From contig NZ_QNQT01000004.1 in assembly GCF_003362805.1 (NCBI RefSeq), positions 211,593 to 275,592 of the forward strand: DNA of 64,000 nt, written 5' to 3'. This DNA is from Neobacillus piezotolerans. Its GTDB lineage: Bacteria; Bacillota; Bacilli; Bacillales; Cytobacillaceae. The translations under genes and the position numbers were made by a program. Below, piece by piece: positions 26,029-35,208 of this stretch; positions within the stretch are counted from its first letter, which is position 1, and each line of letters opens with the position of its first letter. The notes beneath the pieces are model-generated. The model saw only the letters and a program-made list of their open reading frames with translations. It searched no databases and was not told the origin of the DNA.

Positions 26029-27155
26029 TGGAAAAGAAAAAGAAACTGTTAATCGGTTCTACAATTGTCCTTTTGCTGTTATCAATGATTAGCGTCAGCG
26101 TATATCGTGAAGTTTACGCTCAAGGGCCTTCCGTGAAAGTTTTTAAGGCCAAGGAGGATGCAATTTCCGCTTTCTTGATGGTGCCTGGCACCATAGCCCT
26201 CGAGGAGGAACAGGCCGTGTATATGACGCCTGAACGTGGGGCGCTGAAGGAAATTCTCGTGGAAGAAGGCCAATCCATAGCAAAAGGGACCGCGATCGCG
26301 CGTTTCGAAAATCCCCAGCTGCAGCTGGAGGATGAACAAAATGCGTTATCCCTTGAATCCAATGAATTGAAGATTACACAGCTTGAAGACCAAATCAGTA
26401 GTTTGAAAGACCAGGAGCAAACACTGACTGTAGGTCCCATTCCGAATCCAGCCGCATCTGCCCAAATCACTTCGCAAATCTCCCAGCTTGAAATGGAACT
26501 GAAAGTAGCTGAGCTGGAGAAGAGGCAAGCGGAGTTGCAGAGGGAGAGCATTGAGAAAAGAACCGCAGAGTTGGAGATTAAAAGTACGATAGACGGCACG
26601 GTCCTTCTTGTAAATGAAAATGGTTCGCTTCAAGGGACATCGGCCGGCAGCCCGATTGTCTTAATAGGAAAGATGGAAGGGCTTGTCGCCAAAGGACTTT
26701 TATCTGAATACGATACGCTGAAGGTGAGCGCCGGGCAGAAAGTTACCCTCCGTTCCGATGCGGTGCCTGATGAGTCGTGGCCGGGCGAGGTAATAAAGGT
26801 GGGTACACTTCCGGAATCCCAGGGAGGTATGGCGGCAAGCCAAACGGTCCAGTATCCTGTCATCGTGCAGCTTTCCGGGCCGAATCCCGTCCTGAAGCCG
26901 GGGTTCCAGGTTATTATGGAAATCGAGACGGAACAAAAAACTGCCATTGTCCTACCTGATACGGCTCTTGTAGACCAAGGGGATTCCCAGTATGTGTTTG
27001 TCGTCGAAAACAATATTGCCCATAAGCGGAAAGTAAAAACGGGAATCATGTCCGGGTCGAAAGTGGAGATCCTTAAAGGGATAAAAATAGACGATAAGGT
27101 TGTCGTCAATCCGCCGGAAAAATTGGAAGATGGCATGGAAGTGTCGGTAAAATGA
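26028..27155 (+). CDS. yknX: Membrane-fusion (HlyD/MacA-type) protein YknX
   Basis: 375 residues: an N-terminal anchor (LIGSTIVLLLLSMISVSVY), a lipoyl/barrel-sandwich half (EEGQSIAKGTAIARFENPQ), a long coiled coil (about 105-195), the second barrel half and a C-terminal beta-barrel (VLPDTALVDQGDSQYVFVVENN). It is the adaptor of the yknWXYZ ABC system. Translationally coupled on both sides. Confidence 0.9.
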   Translation: MEKKKKLLIGSTIVLLLLSMISVSVYREVYAQGPSVKVFKAKEDAISAFLMVPGTIALEEEQAVYMTPERGALKEILVEEGQSIAKGTAIARFENPQLQLEDEQNALSLESNELKITQLEDQISSLKDQEQTLTVGPIPNPAASAQITSQISQLEMELKVAELEKRQAELQRESIEKRTAELEIKSTIDGTVLLVNENGSLQGTSAGSPIVLIGKMEGLVAKGLLSEYDTLKVSAGQKVTLRSDAVPDESWPGEVIKVGTLPESQGGMAASQTVQYPVIVQLSGPNPVLKPGFQVIMEIETEQKTAIVLPDTALVDQGDSQYVFVVENNIAHKRKVKTGIMSGSKVEILKGIKIDDKVVVNPPEKLEDGMEVSVK

Positions 27156-27844
27156 TTGAGCTTAAATCGATAACGAAGTCATATATGGTGGGAACCGAAA
27201 AAATTGATGTCCTAAAAAATGTGTCCGCTACAATTGAAGACGGAGAATTTGTCGCCATTATGGGTCCTTCGGGCTCCGGAAAATCGACGCTGATGAATAT
27301 TATCGGGTGCCTTGATAAACCTACGGAGGGTTCTTACTTCCTCGATGGCGAGGATGTTTCCGGTTATAAGGAAGCCGAACTTGCCCGGGTAAGGAATGCG
27401 TCGATTGGGTTCGTGTTTCAGCAGTTCCACTTGCTCCCAAGGCTGTCAGCGTTAAGGAATGTAGAACTTCCGATGATTTATGCCGGCGTGACAAAGGCGG
27501 AGCGTGAAGAGAGGGCAGCGGAGGCTCTTGCAAAAATGGGCCTCGGCGACAGGATGGGCCATTTGCCCAATGCGCTCTCCGGAGGGCAAAAGCAGCGGGT
27601 CGCCATCGCCAGGGCAATTGTGAACAGGCCTTCCCTGATTCTCGCAGACGAACCGACAGGCGCGCTTGATACGAAAACAAGCCAAACCATCATGGAACAG
27701 TTCCGGGCATTGAATGAAGAAGGGGTGACGATCGTTGTTGTTACCCATGAACCCGAAATCGCCGAGTATGCGAACAGAACCATCCTTGTCCGTGACGGGG
27801 AAATCGTATCGGCCAAATCCCCTGATTGGGGGGTGGGCAAATGA
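27152..27844 (+). CDS. yknY: ABC transporter ATPase YknY (MacB/LolD type)
   Basis: 230 residues: Walker A GPSGSGKST, Q-loop FQQFHLLPRLSALRNVELP, signature LSGGQKQRVAIARA, Walker B LILADEPTGALD and H-loop VVTHEPEIA. This is the MacB-type ATPase that drives the YknZ permease. ATGA overlaps with both neighbours. Confidence 0.93.
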   Translation: MIELKSITKSYMVGTEKIDVLKNVSATIEDGEFVAIMGPSGSGKSTLMNIIGCLDKPTEGSYFLDGEDVSGYKEAELARVRNASIGFVFQQFHLLPRLSALRNVELPMIYAGVTKAEREERAAEALAKMGLGDRMGHLPNALSGGQKQRVAIARAIVNRPSLILADEPTGALDTKTSQTIMEQFRALNEEGVTIVVVTHEPEIAEYANRTILVRDGEIVSAKSPDWGVGK

Positions 27845-29034
27845 GTGTGATGGAAAACTTCAAAATGGCACTCGGTTCGCTGAAAGCCCATAAAATGCGG
27901 TCGGTTTTGACCATGCTTGGAATCGTCATCGGTGTCGGCGCGGTCATCATCGTAGTCGCCATTGGCCAGGGTGGCGAAGCGATGCTCAAAACCCAGATAA
28001 CAGGTCCGGGAAATACGATAGAAGTGTTTTACCAGCCTTCCGATGAAGAAATCCGCGCGAACCCGAACGTGTTCAATAGGGCGCCTTTTACCCAGGAGGA
28101 CATCCGCGCCCTTGAAAGGATTCCGGAAATTAAACAGGTTGTCGCCTCAAGCTCGCAATTTTCATCCGCGCGCCTGCAGGATAAGACTATTGATGTTTCA
28201 GCAACCGGGATTACGAAGGATTACATCGGCCTCCACGAGCTTAAGGTGAAAAAAGGCCGGACGTTCTCGGCGTCCGATTTCCTTGGGGGAAGAAGGGTGG
28301 CACTGGCAAGCCACAAGCTGCAGGAAGAGCTTTTCAAAGGTAAGTCGCCGATCGGCAAAGTAATCCTCGTCGCCAATCATCCCGTGGAAATTATTGGGGT
28401 TCTGGAAAAGCCGGAAGGGCTGTTTGCGTTTGGGTCAATGGAAGTATATCTTCCGTTCCAAACATGGCGGACCATTTACGGAAAATCCGACTATACCCAG
28501 ATTACGCTGCAGGCGGCCAACCCGGATAAAATCCAGGCAGCGGGAAAAAAAGCCGCTAAAACACTGAATTCCCTTCACAACACCGAAAAATCGTATCAGG
28601 TTATCAATATGGAGGAAATAGCGGCAGGCGTCGGCCAGGTGACGAAAATCATGACCTTGATCATCGGCAGCATTGCGGGAATTTCGCTGTTTGTCGGCGG
28701 CATTGGCGTTATGAATATCATGCTTGTTTCAGTCACCGAAAGGACGCGCGAAATTGGCATCCGGATGGCGCTGGGGGCGACAAGGAACCAAGTCCTGACC
28801 CAGTTCCTGATTGAATCTGTCACCCTGACCCTGATTGGCGGGATACTTGGCATCGGCCTCGGGTGGGGAATCGCGACACTTGTCAGCTTTTTTGCCGGGT
28901 GGCCATCACTTGTATCGTGGCAGGTCGTCGTAGTCGGCGTCCTCTTTTCGATGGTGATTGGCATCATATTCGGCATTCTGCCGGCCAACAAGGCATCCAA
29001 GCTAGACCCGATTGAATCGCTGAGGTATGAATAA
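27841..29034 (+). CDS. yknZ: MacB/FtsX-type permease YknZ
   Basis: 397 residues, the length I recall for B. subtilis YknZ. Helix 1 (MRSVLTMLGIVIGVGAVIIV) leads to a large extracellular MacB_PCD domain (about 45-235), then three C-terminal helices with NIMLVSVTERTREIGIRMALGATRNQVLTQF. It completes the toxin-resistance transporter. ATG 27841 overlaps the yknY stop. Confidence 0.92.
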   Translation: MSVMENFKMALGSLKAHKMRSVLTMLGIVIGVGAVIIVVAIGQGGEAMLKTQITGPGNTIEVFYQPSDEEIRANPNVFNRAPFTQEDIRALERIPEIKQVVASSSQFSSARLQDKTIDVSATGITKDYIGLHELKVKKGRTFSASDFLGGRRVALASHKLQEELFKGKSPIGKVILVANHPVEIIGVLEKPEGLFAFGSMEVYLPFQTWRTIYGKSDYTQITLQAANPDKIQAAGKKAAKTLNSLHNTEKSYQVINMEEIAAGVGQVTKIMTLIIGSIAGISLFVGGIGVMNIMLVSVTERTREIGIRMALGATRNQVLTQFLIESVTLTLIGGILGIGLGWGIATLVSFFAGWPSLVSWQVVVVGVLFSMVIGIIFGILPANKASKLDPIESLRYE

Positions 29035-29041
29035 TAATGGA

Positions 29042-29089
29042 GAAGCCCATTCTTTGCGGCAACAGCCGTATAGAAGGGGCTTTTTTTAT
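29042..29089 (+). terminator. Terminator of the yknWXYZ operon
   Basis: Long hairpin: AAGCCC...GGGCTT outer arms, TTCT/AGAA and CGGC/GCCG inner arms, then TTTTTTTATT. Confidence 0.8.
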
Positions 29090-29133
29090 TTGCTATGGGT
29101 TTACCTTTTAAGGTGGAGCACATAGCCGATTAA

Positions 29134-29178
29134 AGCAAAAACCCCTTCCGCGCCTATAAATCCACAGGCGGAAAGGGG
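29134..29178 (-). terminator. Terminator of the glnS gene
   Basis: Stem CCCCTTCCGC (from 29142) with GCGGAAAGGGG and an inner GCCT/AGGC, followed on the minus strand by TTTTTGCTTT. Confidence 0.75.
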
Positions 29179-29188
29179 ATTCTTCTTT

Positions 29189-30847
29189 CTATAATTTGAA
29201 GGAACTCTTCAGCGAAACAATCCGGTTAAATACTGGTTTTTCTGATGAAGTGTACTTTGAATCAACATTGAAATACCCATGGCGGAAGAACTGGAACTTA
29301 TCCTGCGGCTTGACATCCTTCATGTTTGGTTCGACAAAGCCCTGAAGTACCTCCAGGGAGTTCGGGTTCACTTTGTCGAGGAACGATTTGGAATCGTCTT
29401 CGCCGTCTTCCTCGCCGTTATCATCGAGGATCAACGGCTCGTACAGGCGGAACTCGGCAGGAACGGCCTGAGTCGCTTCCACCCAGTGAATCGTACCCTT
29501 TACCTTGCGGCCGGTGAAGCCGGAACCGCTCTTTGTTTCATGGTCGTACGTACACCGGAGCTCAACGACATTGCCGTTTTCATCCTTAATGACTTCCTCG
29601 CATTTGATGAAGTACGCGTGCTTCAGGCGGACTTCATTGCCAGGGAAGAGGCGGAAGTATTTTGGCGGAGGATTCTCCATGAAATCATCCTGCTCGATGT
29701 AAATTTCGCGCGAGAACGGAATCTGGCGGATTCCCATGTCAGGGTTTTCCGGATTGATCTCGGCATCAAGCATTTCCACTTCGCCTTCGGGATAATTCGT
29801 AATAACTACCTTGAGCGGATTCAAAACACCCATTGTCCTTGGAGCCTTCAGTTTCAAGTCTTCCCGGACGAAGTGCTCGAGCATTTGCTCATCAACCGCG
29901 CCGGACCCCTTGGAAACGCCTGTTTCACGGACGAACGTGCGGATCGCTTCAGGCGTGTAGCCGCGGCGGCGCATACCGGAAATCGTCGGCATCCTCGGAT
30001 CATCCCAGCCGTCAACAAAGCCTTCGTCAACAAGCTGCTTCAGTTTCCGCTTGCTCATCACCGTATTGGTGATGTTCAGGCGGCCAAACTCGATTTGCTG
30101 CGGGGTCGCATCCATTTCACACTGCTCGACAACCCAGTTGTAAAACGGGCGCTGGTCTTCGAACTCTATTGTACAGATCGAGTGGGTAATCCCCTCGATG
30201 GCGTCCTCGAGCGGGTGGGCGAATGCATACATTGGATAGATGCACCATTTGTCGCCGGTATTGTGGTGGGTTGCATGGGCAATCCGATAAATGACCGGGT
30301 CGCGCAGGTTGATGTTTGGCGAAGCCATATCAATTTTTGCCCGAAGGACCTTCTCGCCGTTCCCGAATTCACCGGCCCTCATCCGTTCAAACAAGGCAAG
30401 GTTTTCTTCGATGGACCGGTCCCTGTACGGGCTGTTCTTGCCTGGCTCCGTCAGTGTTCCACGGTATTGGCGGATTTCTTCGGCGGAAAGATCATCGACA
30501 TAAGCGACGCCTTTTTTAATTAAAAGAACCGCCCTGTTGTACATTTCCTCGAAGTAATCCGAAGCGAAGTAAAGATTGTCCCATTCAAAGCCGAGCCATT
30601 GGACATCTTCCTTGATAGACTTGACGTATTCCACATCCTCCTTCAAAGGATTCGTGTCATCGAAACGAAGGTTTGTCGTGCCGCCGAATTCATCGGCAAG
30701 CCCGAAGTTCAGGATGATCGATTTAGCGTGGCCGATATGTAAATAGCCGTTCGGTTCAGGCGGGAATCGGGTGGCGACTGTTTTTCGCTTACCCGTTTCC
30801 AAATCGTTGATAATAATGTCGCGTATAAAATTAGACGGATTGTCCAC
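29189..30847 (-). CDS. glnS: Glutaminyl-tRNA synthetase
   Basis: A 552-residue class I synthetase: [17 protein letters not shown] (HIGH at 37-40), the acceptor-binding region, VMSKRKL (KMSKS loop, about 263-267) and a C-terminal anticodon-binding double barrel ([19 protein letters not shown]). It charges tRNA-Gln directly with glutamine. Most bacilli instead misacylate tRNA-Gln with GluRS and convert it by GatCAB, so a GlnRS here is unusual and hints at horizontal acquisition. No YqeY fusion. GTG start after GAGGTAG; no T-box leader seen. Confidence 0.95.
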   Translation of the reverse strand: MDNPSNFIRDIIINDLETGKRKTVATRFPPEPNGYLHIGHAKSIILNFGLADEFGGTTNLRFDDTNPLKEDVEYVKSIKEDVQWLGFEWDNLYFASDYFEEMYNRAVLLIKKGVAYVDDLSAEEIRQYRGTLTEPGKNSPYRDRSIEENLALFERMRAGEFGNGEKVLRAKIDMASPNINLRDPVIYRIAHATHHNTGDKWCIYPMYAFAHPLEDAIEGITHSICTIEFEDQRPFYNWVVEQCEMDATPQQIEFGRLNITNTVMSKRKLKQLVDEGFVDGWDDPRMPTISGMRRRGYTPEAIRTFVRETGVSKGSGAVDEQMLEHFVREDLKLKAPRTMGVLNPLKVVITNYPEGEVEMLDAEINPENPDMGIRQIPFSREIYIEQDDFMENPPPKYFRLFPGNEVRLKHAYFIKCEEVIKDENGNVVELRCTYDHETKSGSGFTGRKVKGTIHWVEATQAVPAEFRLYEPLILDDNGEEDGEDDSKSFLDKVNPNSLEVLQGFVEPNMKDVKPQDKFQFFRHGYFNVDSKYTSSEKPVFNRIVSLKSSFKL

Positions 30848-31024
30848 AGTTTTCTACCTCTTTCAAATCGCGATAAATGATACTTGTATATATATCATAA
30901 ATACTACTATTTTTCCATAATACCGGCGATTTAATAAGGAAACATCCGGCTTAGCCCCTAAATAATTCAAATACTCGGCAACAAAGTCTACAATTGAAGA
31001 AAATCAGGAAAGCAGGTTTTAGGA

Positions 31025-32005
31025 ATGATTAAATTTGGCACGGTTGGCACGAGCTGGATTACGGAAGCGTTTATATCCGCCGCCAGGCAGAGCGGAAGGT
31101 TTGAACTGAAGGCAGTTTATTCAAGGTCACAGGAAAAAGCGAGGCGATTCGCGGAGGAAAACAATGCCCCATCAGCCTTTACAAGCCTTGATGAAATTTC
31201 GAAAAACAAGGACATCGACGCAGTGTATATCGCGTCACCCAATTCGCTCCATTTCGAACAAGCCCTTCTTTTTTTGAAAAATAAAAAACACGTCATTTGT
31301 GAGAAGCCGATATTCTCGAATATGAACGAATTGGAGGAAGCGTTCCGGACCGCCGAGGAAAATGACGTTTATTTATTTGAAGCCATCCGGAATATTCATT
31401 CTCCGAATTTGGATGTTCTCAAGCGGGAGCTCCATAGGGCTGGGGAGCTGAGAAGCGCGATCCTTCCGTATATATCCTACTCCTCGCGCTACGATCTTGT
31501 TTTAAAGGGGGAAGAACCGAATATTTTCTCTTCGGCCTATTCCGGCGGCGCGCTTGTCGATCTCGGGGTCTATCCTCTTTTCCTCGCAGTGGCCCTGTTT
31601 GGAAAACCGGAGCGGGCTGTTTACTCGCCGGTCATCCTGCCAACCGGCGTTGATGGTTCGGGAACTCTCGTATTGACGTACCCCGGGTTTGTTTGTACAA
31701 TCATGTGCTCGAAAGTATCAACTTCAATCATTCCATGCGAAATCCATGGGGAAAATGGCACATTCATACTTGGCGACGCCGCCCCAATTTCAACCATCTC
31801 TTTCATTGACAGCCATACGAAGGACGAGTTAGAACTAGGTGAAAACCTTGAGGAGCAGGACATGGTATACGAAGCCGCGCGCTTCGCCGGCATCATCGAG
31901 AAAAGAGACTACCGCACATATGAACAACTAAAGCAGCTTAGCCGGACAGTTCTCGAATTAACGGAACAAGTACGGCTGCAAAGCGGAATTCATTTCGGCC
32001 TTTAG
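31025..32005 (+). CDS. Gfo/Idh/MocA family NAD(P)-dependent oxidoreductase
   Basis: 326 residues: an N-terminal Rossmann domain (KFGTVGTSWITEAFISAARQSG), the family motif CEKPIFSNMNELEEAF with its catalytic Lys, and GGALVDLGVYPLFLAVALFG in the substrate domain. Members oxidise sugars, inositol or dihydrodiols; substrate unknown. ATG start, monocistronic. Confidence 0.85.
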   Translation: MIKFGTVGTSWITEAFISAARQSGRFELKAVYSRSQEKARRFAEENNAPSAFTSLDEISKNKDIDAVYIASPNSLHFEQALLFLKNKKHVICEKPIFSNMNELEEAFRTAEENDVYLFEAIRNIHSPNLDVLKRELHRAGELRSAILPYISYSSRYDLVLKGEEPNIFSSAYSGGALVDLGVYPLFLAVALFGKPERAVYSPVILPTGVDGSGTLVLTYPGFVCTIMCSKVSTSIIPCEIHGENGTFILGDAAPISTISFIDSHTKDELELGENLEEQDMVYEAARFAGIIEKRDYRTYEQLKQLSRTVLELTEQVRLQSGIHFGL

Positions 32006-32141
32006 GGTGTCGGACATGAAATGGGCCACTTTACGTTCTGTGACAGTTTTCTGACATTGTTTAGTTTGTTATGTATATCACATATTCTTCTGCGATGATT
32101 TTCTATGATGGATATATAGGAATGAAATGGAGGGGAATATC

Positions 32142-33161
32142 GTGGCTGCTTTCACCCGGTTTTACAAGAGAATGAAGCGGCATCCGGTTCAGTACACAAG
32201 GATGGCGGTGCAGATTGTGTTCACACTGTTCCTGCTGTTCGTTGGTTTACGCTTTTATCAATTTTATGAGCATTTTAATTCCCTGGGGGCCGAGCCTTTT
32301 GTACCGAGGCCGTCCGCCGTTGAAGGCTTTCTCCCGATTAGCGCGCTGGTGGCGTTGAAGGTATGGATTACAACCGGGATATTCGACCCGATTCACCCTG
32401 CTGGGCTCGCGCTGTTCGCTTTTTTCGTCGCTTCGGGTTTCGTTTTCCGGAAGGCGTTCTGCGGCTGGATGTGCCCGATTGGCACGTTGAGCGAATGGAT
32501 TGGCCGGCTTGGCAAAAAGCTTTTCAAACGGAATTTTGATGTTCCGAAGTGGCTTGGTTGGTTACTGAAGCCAATAAAATATTTAATCCTGCTGTTCTTC
32601 ATAAAATTCATTGTCATCGATATGCCGGCATTTTATGCGATTGATTTCATGGCCGGCGATTACAACAAGATATCCGATGTGAAAATGATGCTGTTCTTTT
32701 TGCATATGGGCGGCCTCGGGCTGAAGGTGATTCTTGTTCTTGTGATCCTGTCCCTCTTCGTAAAAAATTTCTGGTGCCGCTTCCTATGCCCATATGGCGC
32801 AATGATCGGCATTGGCTCTGTTTTCGGGATTACGAAAATAAAACGCAACGAGGAAACATGCATTGACTGCAACGCCTGCACACGGGTTTGTCCGCAGCGT
32901 ATTGCCGTAGCCAAGGTGAAAGCTGTCCGGACTCCGGACTGTTCGGCCTGCATGTCTTGTGTGGAGGTTTGCCCGGTTAAAGACACGCTGAACATGACGG
33001 TTGCCGGAAAAAAGGTCAATAAATGGGCAGTTCCCGCCGCCTTCTTCGCCGCCTTCTTCCTCGCCGTCGTGATTGCGAAGGCAACAGGCCACTGGAATAC
33101 AATGATCTCTTATGAGGAATTCAGGATACTTATCCCGAACGTTTACAATATCGGCCATTAA
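32142..33161 (+). CDS. NapH/NosR-like polytopic ferredoxin protein
   Basis: 339 residues with about five helices, two membrane CxxxCP motifs (CGWMCPIGTLSEW and CRFLCPYGAM), then two [4Fe-4S] motifs CIDCNACTRVCP and CSACMSCVEVCP and a last helix. NapH/NosR/YccM-type proteins pass electrons from quinols to periplasmic or accessory acceptors. GTG 32142 follows GGAGGGG; ATG 32127 lacks a site. It may support the molybdoenzyme complex, though it lies 14 kb away. Confidence 0.82.
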   Translation: MAAFTRFYKRMKRHPVQYTRMAVQIVFTLFLLFVGLRFYQFYEHFNSLGAEPFVPRPSAVEGFLPISALVALKVWITTGIFDPIHPAGLALFAFFVASGFVFRKAFCGWMCPIGTLSEWIGRLGKKLFKRNFDVPKWLGWLLKPIKYLILLFFIKFIVIDMPAFYAIDFMAGDYNKISDVKMMLFFLHMGGLGLKVILVLVILSLFVKNFWCRFLCPYGAMIGIGSVFGITKIKRNEETCIDCNACTRVCPQRIAVAKVKAVRTPDCSACMSCVEVCPVKDTLNMTVAGKKVNKWAVPAAFFAAFFLAVVIAKATGHWNTMISYEEFRILIPNVYNIGH

Positions 33162-33209
33162 ACTCTAATTAAAAGGCCTGCCCATTTTCGGGGCAGACCA
33201 TTATAAAGT

Positions 33210-33355
33210 TGTCTAGCTGCAGCGCCCAGCGCCTAGTGTACTTCGGTCCCCTCGCTACGATAAGTCAACATCGATTCGCTTTGGCTCATCGTGTTTCCTT
33301 TATCTCCATCGGGGCCCTCCAGTCCATACGGCGCTGAACGGGCGCTTGCACCTTT
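33210..33355. repeat. Structured intergenic repeat (GTCTAGCTGCAGCGCC family)
   Basis: About 145 bases beginning TCTAGCTGCAGCGCCC and ending GGGCGCTTGCACCTTTCTT. The ends are complementary: AGCGCCC + AGCGCC (33221-33233) opposite GGCGCT-GAAC-GGGCGCT (33330-33346). I recall similar multi-copy intergenic elements from other Bacillaceae genomes. No ORF inside. It lies between convergent genes. Confidence 0.65.
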
Positions 33356-33360
33356 CTTAA

Positions 33361-34431
33361 TTAACACACACGGTCCCTGCCAAGCTTTTTTGCAAGGTAC
33401 AGTTGTTTATCGGCTTCTTCTATCGCTTCTTTCAGGCGGGAGGGCTCGGACAGTTCAGCGACTCCTATCGAAAGGGAAAGCGGAAAAGGAGGATTCCCAT
33501 CAATTGAAAGGGTTGCCTGTTTCTTGGCGTCTTTCCGAATTTCCTCAAGTTTTTGCTTTACGGTTAAAATTCGTTCCGTGGCCATGTACAAAATAAATTC
33601 ATCCCCGCCGTAGCGGGCAACGATAATATCTTTGCCGGAATGGGAAAGAAGGAGTCTGCCCACGTTCCCTATTGCGGCATCGCCAGCCTGGTGGCCGAAT
33701 TTGTCGTTGATTTCCTTAAAGCGGTCGATATCGATCATGGCAATGAACATCCGATTTCCGGTCCGGCTGTGGTTCTGAAGCTTCTTCTCAAACTTCCGCA
33801 TATTGTACAGGCCGGTTAACGGGTCACGTTCGGCATAAAACTGGAGCTTCCTGGTCATTTCGAGATGGCGCCTTCCCATTTCGACGAAAAAATACATTAC
33901 GGCGAATGCCATTAGCAGCGCGCCAAGATGGGCGGCCGCGATTGAAACCGGCAAAAAGAGCCTGATTTTAACTGAGAGGAGATCGGAAGCGGCCCATGAA
34001 AGAACAATCACGCCAAGAAGATACCAATGAATCTGCCTTTTCGTTCCAAGGTAATTGGCAAGGATTGAAAAAGCCGCTGGAAGAAGAATCCCGAAAAGGA
34101 CTCCCTGCGCGGCGGTCGGCCCGCCAAGCCCAAGCCGGTAAAGTGAGGCGATGGCCGCGACTGGCAATACATATTTCCAGCCATGAAAGAAACCGAGAAG
34201 GACAATCGGGATAATCCGTAAATCGACTCGGTGGCCCCCGCTCATGAATGGGAAATGAAACATTGAAATGACTGTCAATGCGACAATGAAAATATGTATC
34301 ACGGGCAACCATGCCGCGCGGATTTTTTTCTCATCGGTTAAATGGTAAGCTGTATTGATACACAAGTGCATCAGCAAAAGGATGCCGAGGTTGGATAAAA
34401 AAGACTGCAGGATAACGATCCCTCCATTCAC
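33361..34431 (-). CDS. Membrane diguanylate cyclase (5TM-5TMR_LYT + GGDEF), DgcK-like
   Basis: 356 residues: five to six helices (5TM-5TMR_LYT sensor, RVDLRIIPIVLLGFFHGWKY), then a GGDEF domain with intact YGGDEF (about 274-279), DPLTGLYNMRKF and MIDIDRFKEINDKFGHQAGD. No RxxD inhibition site is visible just before GGDEF. It would make c-di-GMP at the membrane. Start uncertain: GTG 34431 has no site upstream, while GGAGGG inside the ORF is followed nine bases later by an in-frame CTG (MQSFLSNLGIL). Resembles B. subtilis YhcK/DgcK. Confidence 0.87.
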   Translation of the reverse strand: MNGGIVILQSFLSNLGILLLMHLCINTAYHLTDEKKIRAAWLPVIHIFIVALTVISMFHFPFMSGGHRVDLRIIPIVLLGFFHGWKYVLPVAAIASLYRLGLGGPTAAQGVLFGILLPAAFSILANYLGTKRQIHWYLLGVIVLSWAASDLLSVKIRLFLPVSIAAAHLGALLMAFAVMYFFVEMGRRHLEMTRKLQFYAERDPLTGLYNMRKFEKKLQNHSRTGNRMFIAMIDIDRFKEINDKFGHQAGDAAIGNVGRLLLSHSGKDIIVARYGGDEFILYMATERILTVKQKLEEIRKDAKKQATLSIDGNPPFPLSLSIGVAELSEPSRLKEAIEEADKQLYLAKKLGRDRVC

Positions 34432-34600
34432 ATGAAACCATTATAATACACATATCCATTCTTAACCTTAGGGTAGTATGAAAGATATATGAATAAACCA
34501 GTTTGTTCCTGTAATTAATGACAAAAACAAGCGCCGCTTATTTATTATTGCTGTGGAAAATATTATGCCACGCAGGAATTCCAAAGATTGAAACCATTTT

Positions 34601-34640
34601 GGAAAAATAAAAACCAGCCCGAGTTACTTCCAGGCTGGTT
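34601..34640 (-). terminator. Terminator of the small 34.65-kb gene
   Basis: Arms AACCAGCC (34612-34619) and GGCTGGTT (34633-34640), then T-rich on the minus strand. Confidence 0.75.
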
Positions 34641-34650
34641 ATAACGTACG

Positions 34651-34911
34651 TCAGACAACTTTTTTCCTGAAGACGAGCCAGTAGGAGGCGAGGCCCCCGA
34701 TAATGAGGATGCCTGCTATTCCGGGGAGGATGTACCCATGGATTGGTGATGGGGCTTCAACGGATTTTTCACTGGCTGGCTTATGCGTTTCCCCGCCGGA
34801 TGAGGCGGCCAAGGCGATTGGCTGGCTGCTGCCTGTATGTGTAGGTGAAATTGCTTGATTCGATATAAAAAGGAACAAAAGTCCGAAAATAACTAGAATT
34901 TTCTTTAACAT
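34651..34911 (-). CDS. Small exported protein with C-terminal membrane anchor
   Basis: 86 residues: signal peptide (MLKKILVIFGLLFLFISNQAIS), a Ser/Thr/Pro-rich spacer, then a helix (ILPGIAGILIIGGLASYWLVF) ending in RKKVV. A small wall- or membrane-spanning protein with no known domain. ATG 34911 follows GGAG; the TTG at 34920 overlaps that site. Confidence 0.65.
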   Translation of the reverse strand: MLKKILVIFGLLFLFISNQAISPTHTGSSQPIALAASSGGETHKPASEKSVEAPSPIHGYILPGIAGILIIGGLASYWLVFRKKVV

Positions 34912-34920
34912 TGTTTTCAA

Positions 34921-35208
34921 CTCCGATATGGTATTATCGTGATGTTTTTATTTTAACATCGAAAGGTTGCCGGAAGGGGCCGAGCGGGCATTGTTCACAA
35001 TAGTTTCATATTTGATGTGAAAATTTTTGGAAATTTGCTGTCTGGGTGTAAAGTTGTGAATATTGTGCCAAACAGTGGTGTGTGCACCATGAGGCGAACA
35101 CCTTGGTGGCATGGGCCAATTTTTCCAAAAAAGGCCTTGGCCTTAAATGGATTTATGGGGCAATCTTCCTTATAATAAGGACAATCAAAAGCTGAAAAGG
35201 AGCAATCT
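34921..35208. other. Intergenic region before the DEAD-box gene
   Basis: No gene. It holds AAGGCC-TT-GGCCTT (35131-35144), a CACC...GGTG inverted repeat near 35088-35106, and TATAAT (35171-35176) with a weak -35 (TGGATT) at 17 bases, a plausible promoter for the helicase gene. Confidence 0.5.

Noticed and set aside
29279..30523. Long plus-strand ORF (414 codons) opposite glnS
   Set aside because: It is antisense to a clearly conserved synthetase and has no ribosome-binding site or recognisable domain; GC-biased codons create such shadows.
30848..31010. Possible T-box leader for glnS
   Set aside because: The upstream region is short and lacks the T-box sequence and a terminator; only an ATGATA/TATCAT inverted repeat is present.
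32039..32056. TnrA/GlnR-like site TGTGA-N8-TGACA upstream of the NapH-like gene
   Set aside because: The consensus TGTNAN7TNACA needs a 7-base spacer; here it is 8. A Fnr-type TGTGA-N6-TCACA reading also fails.
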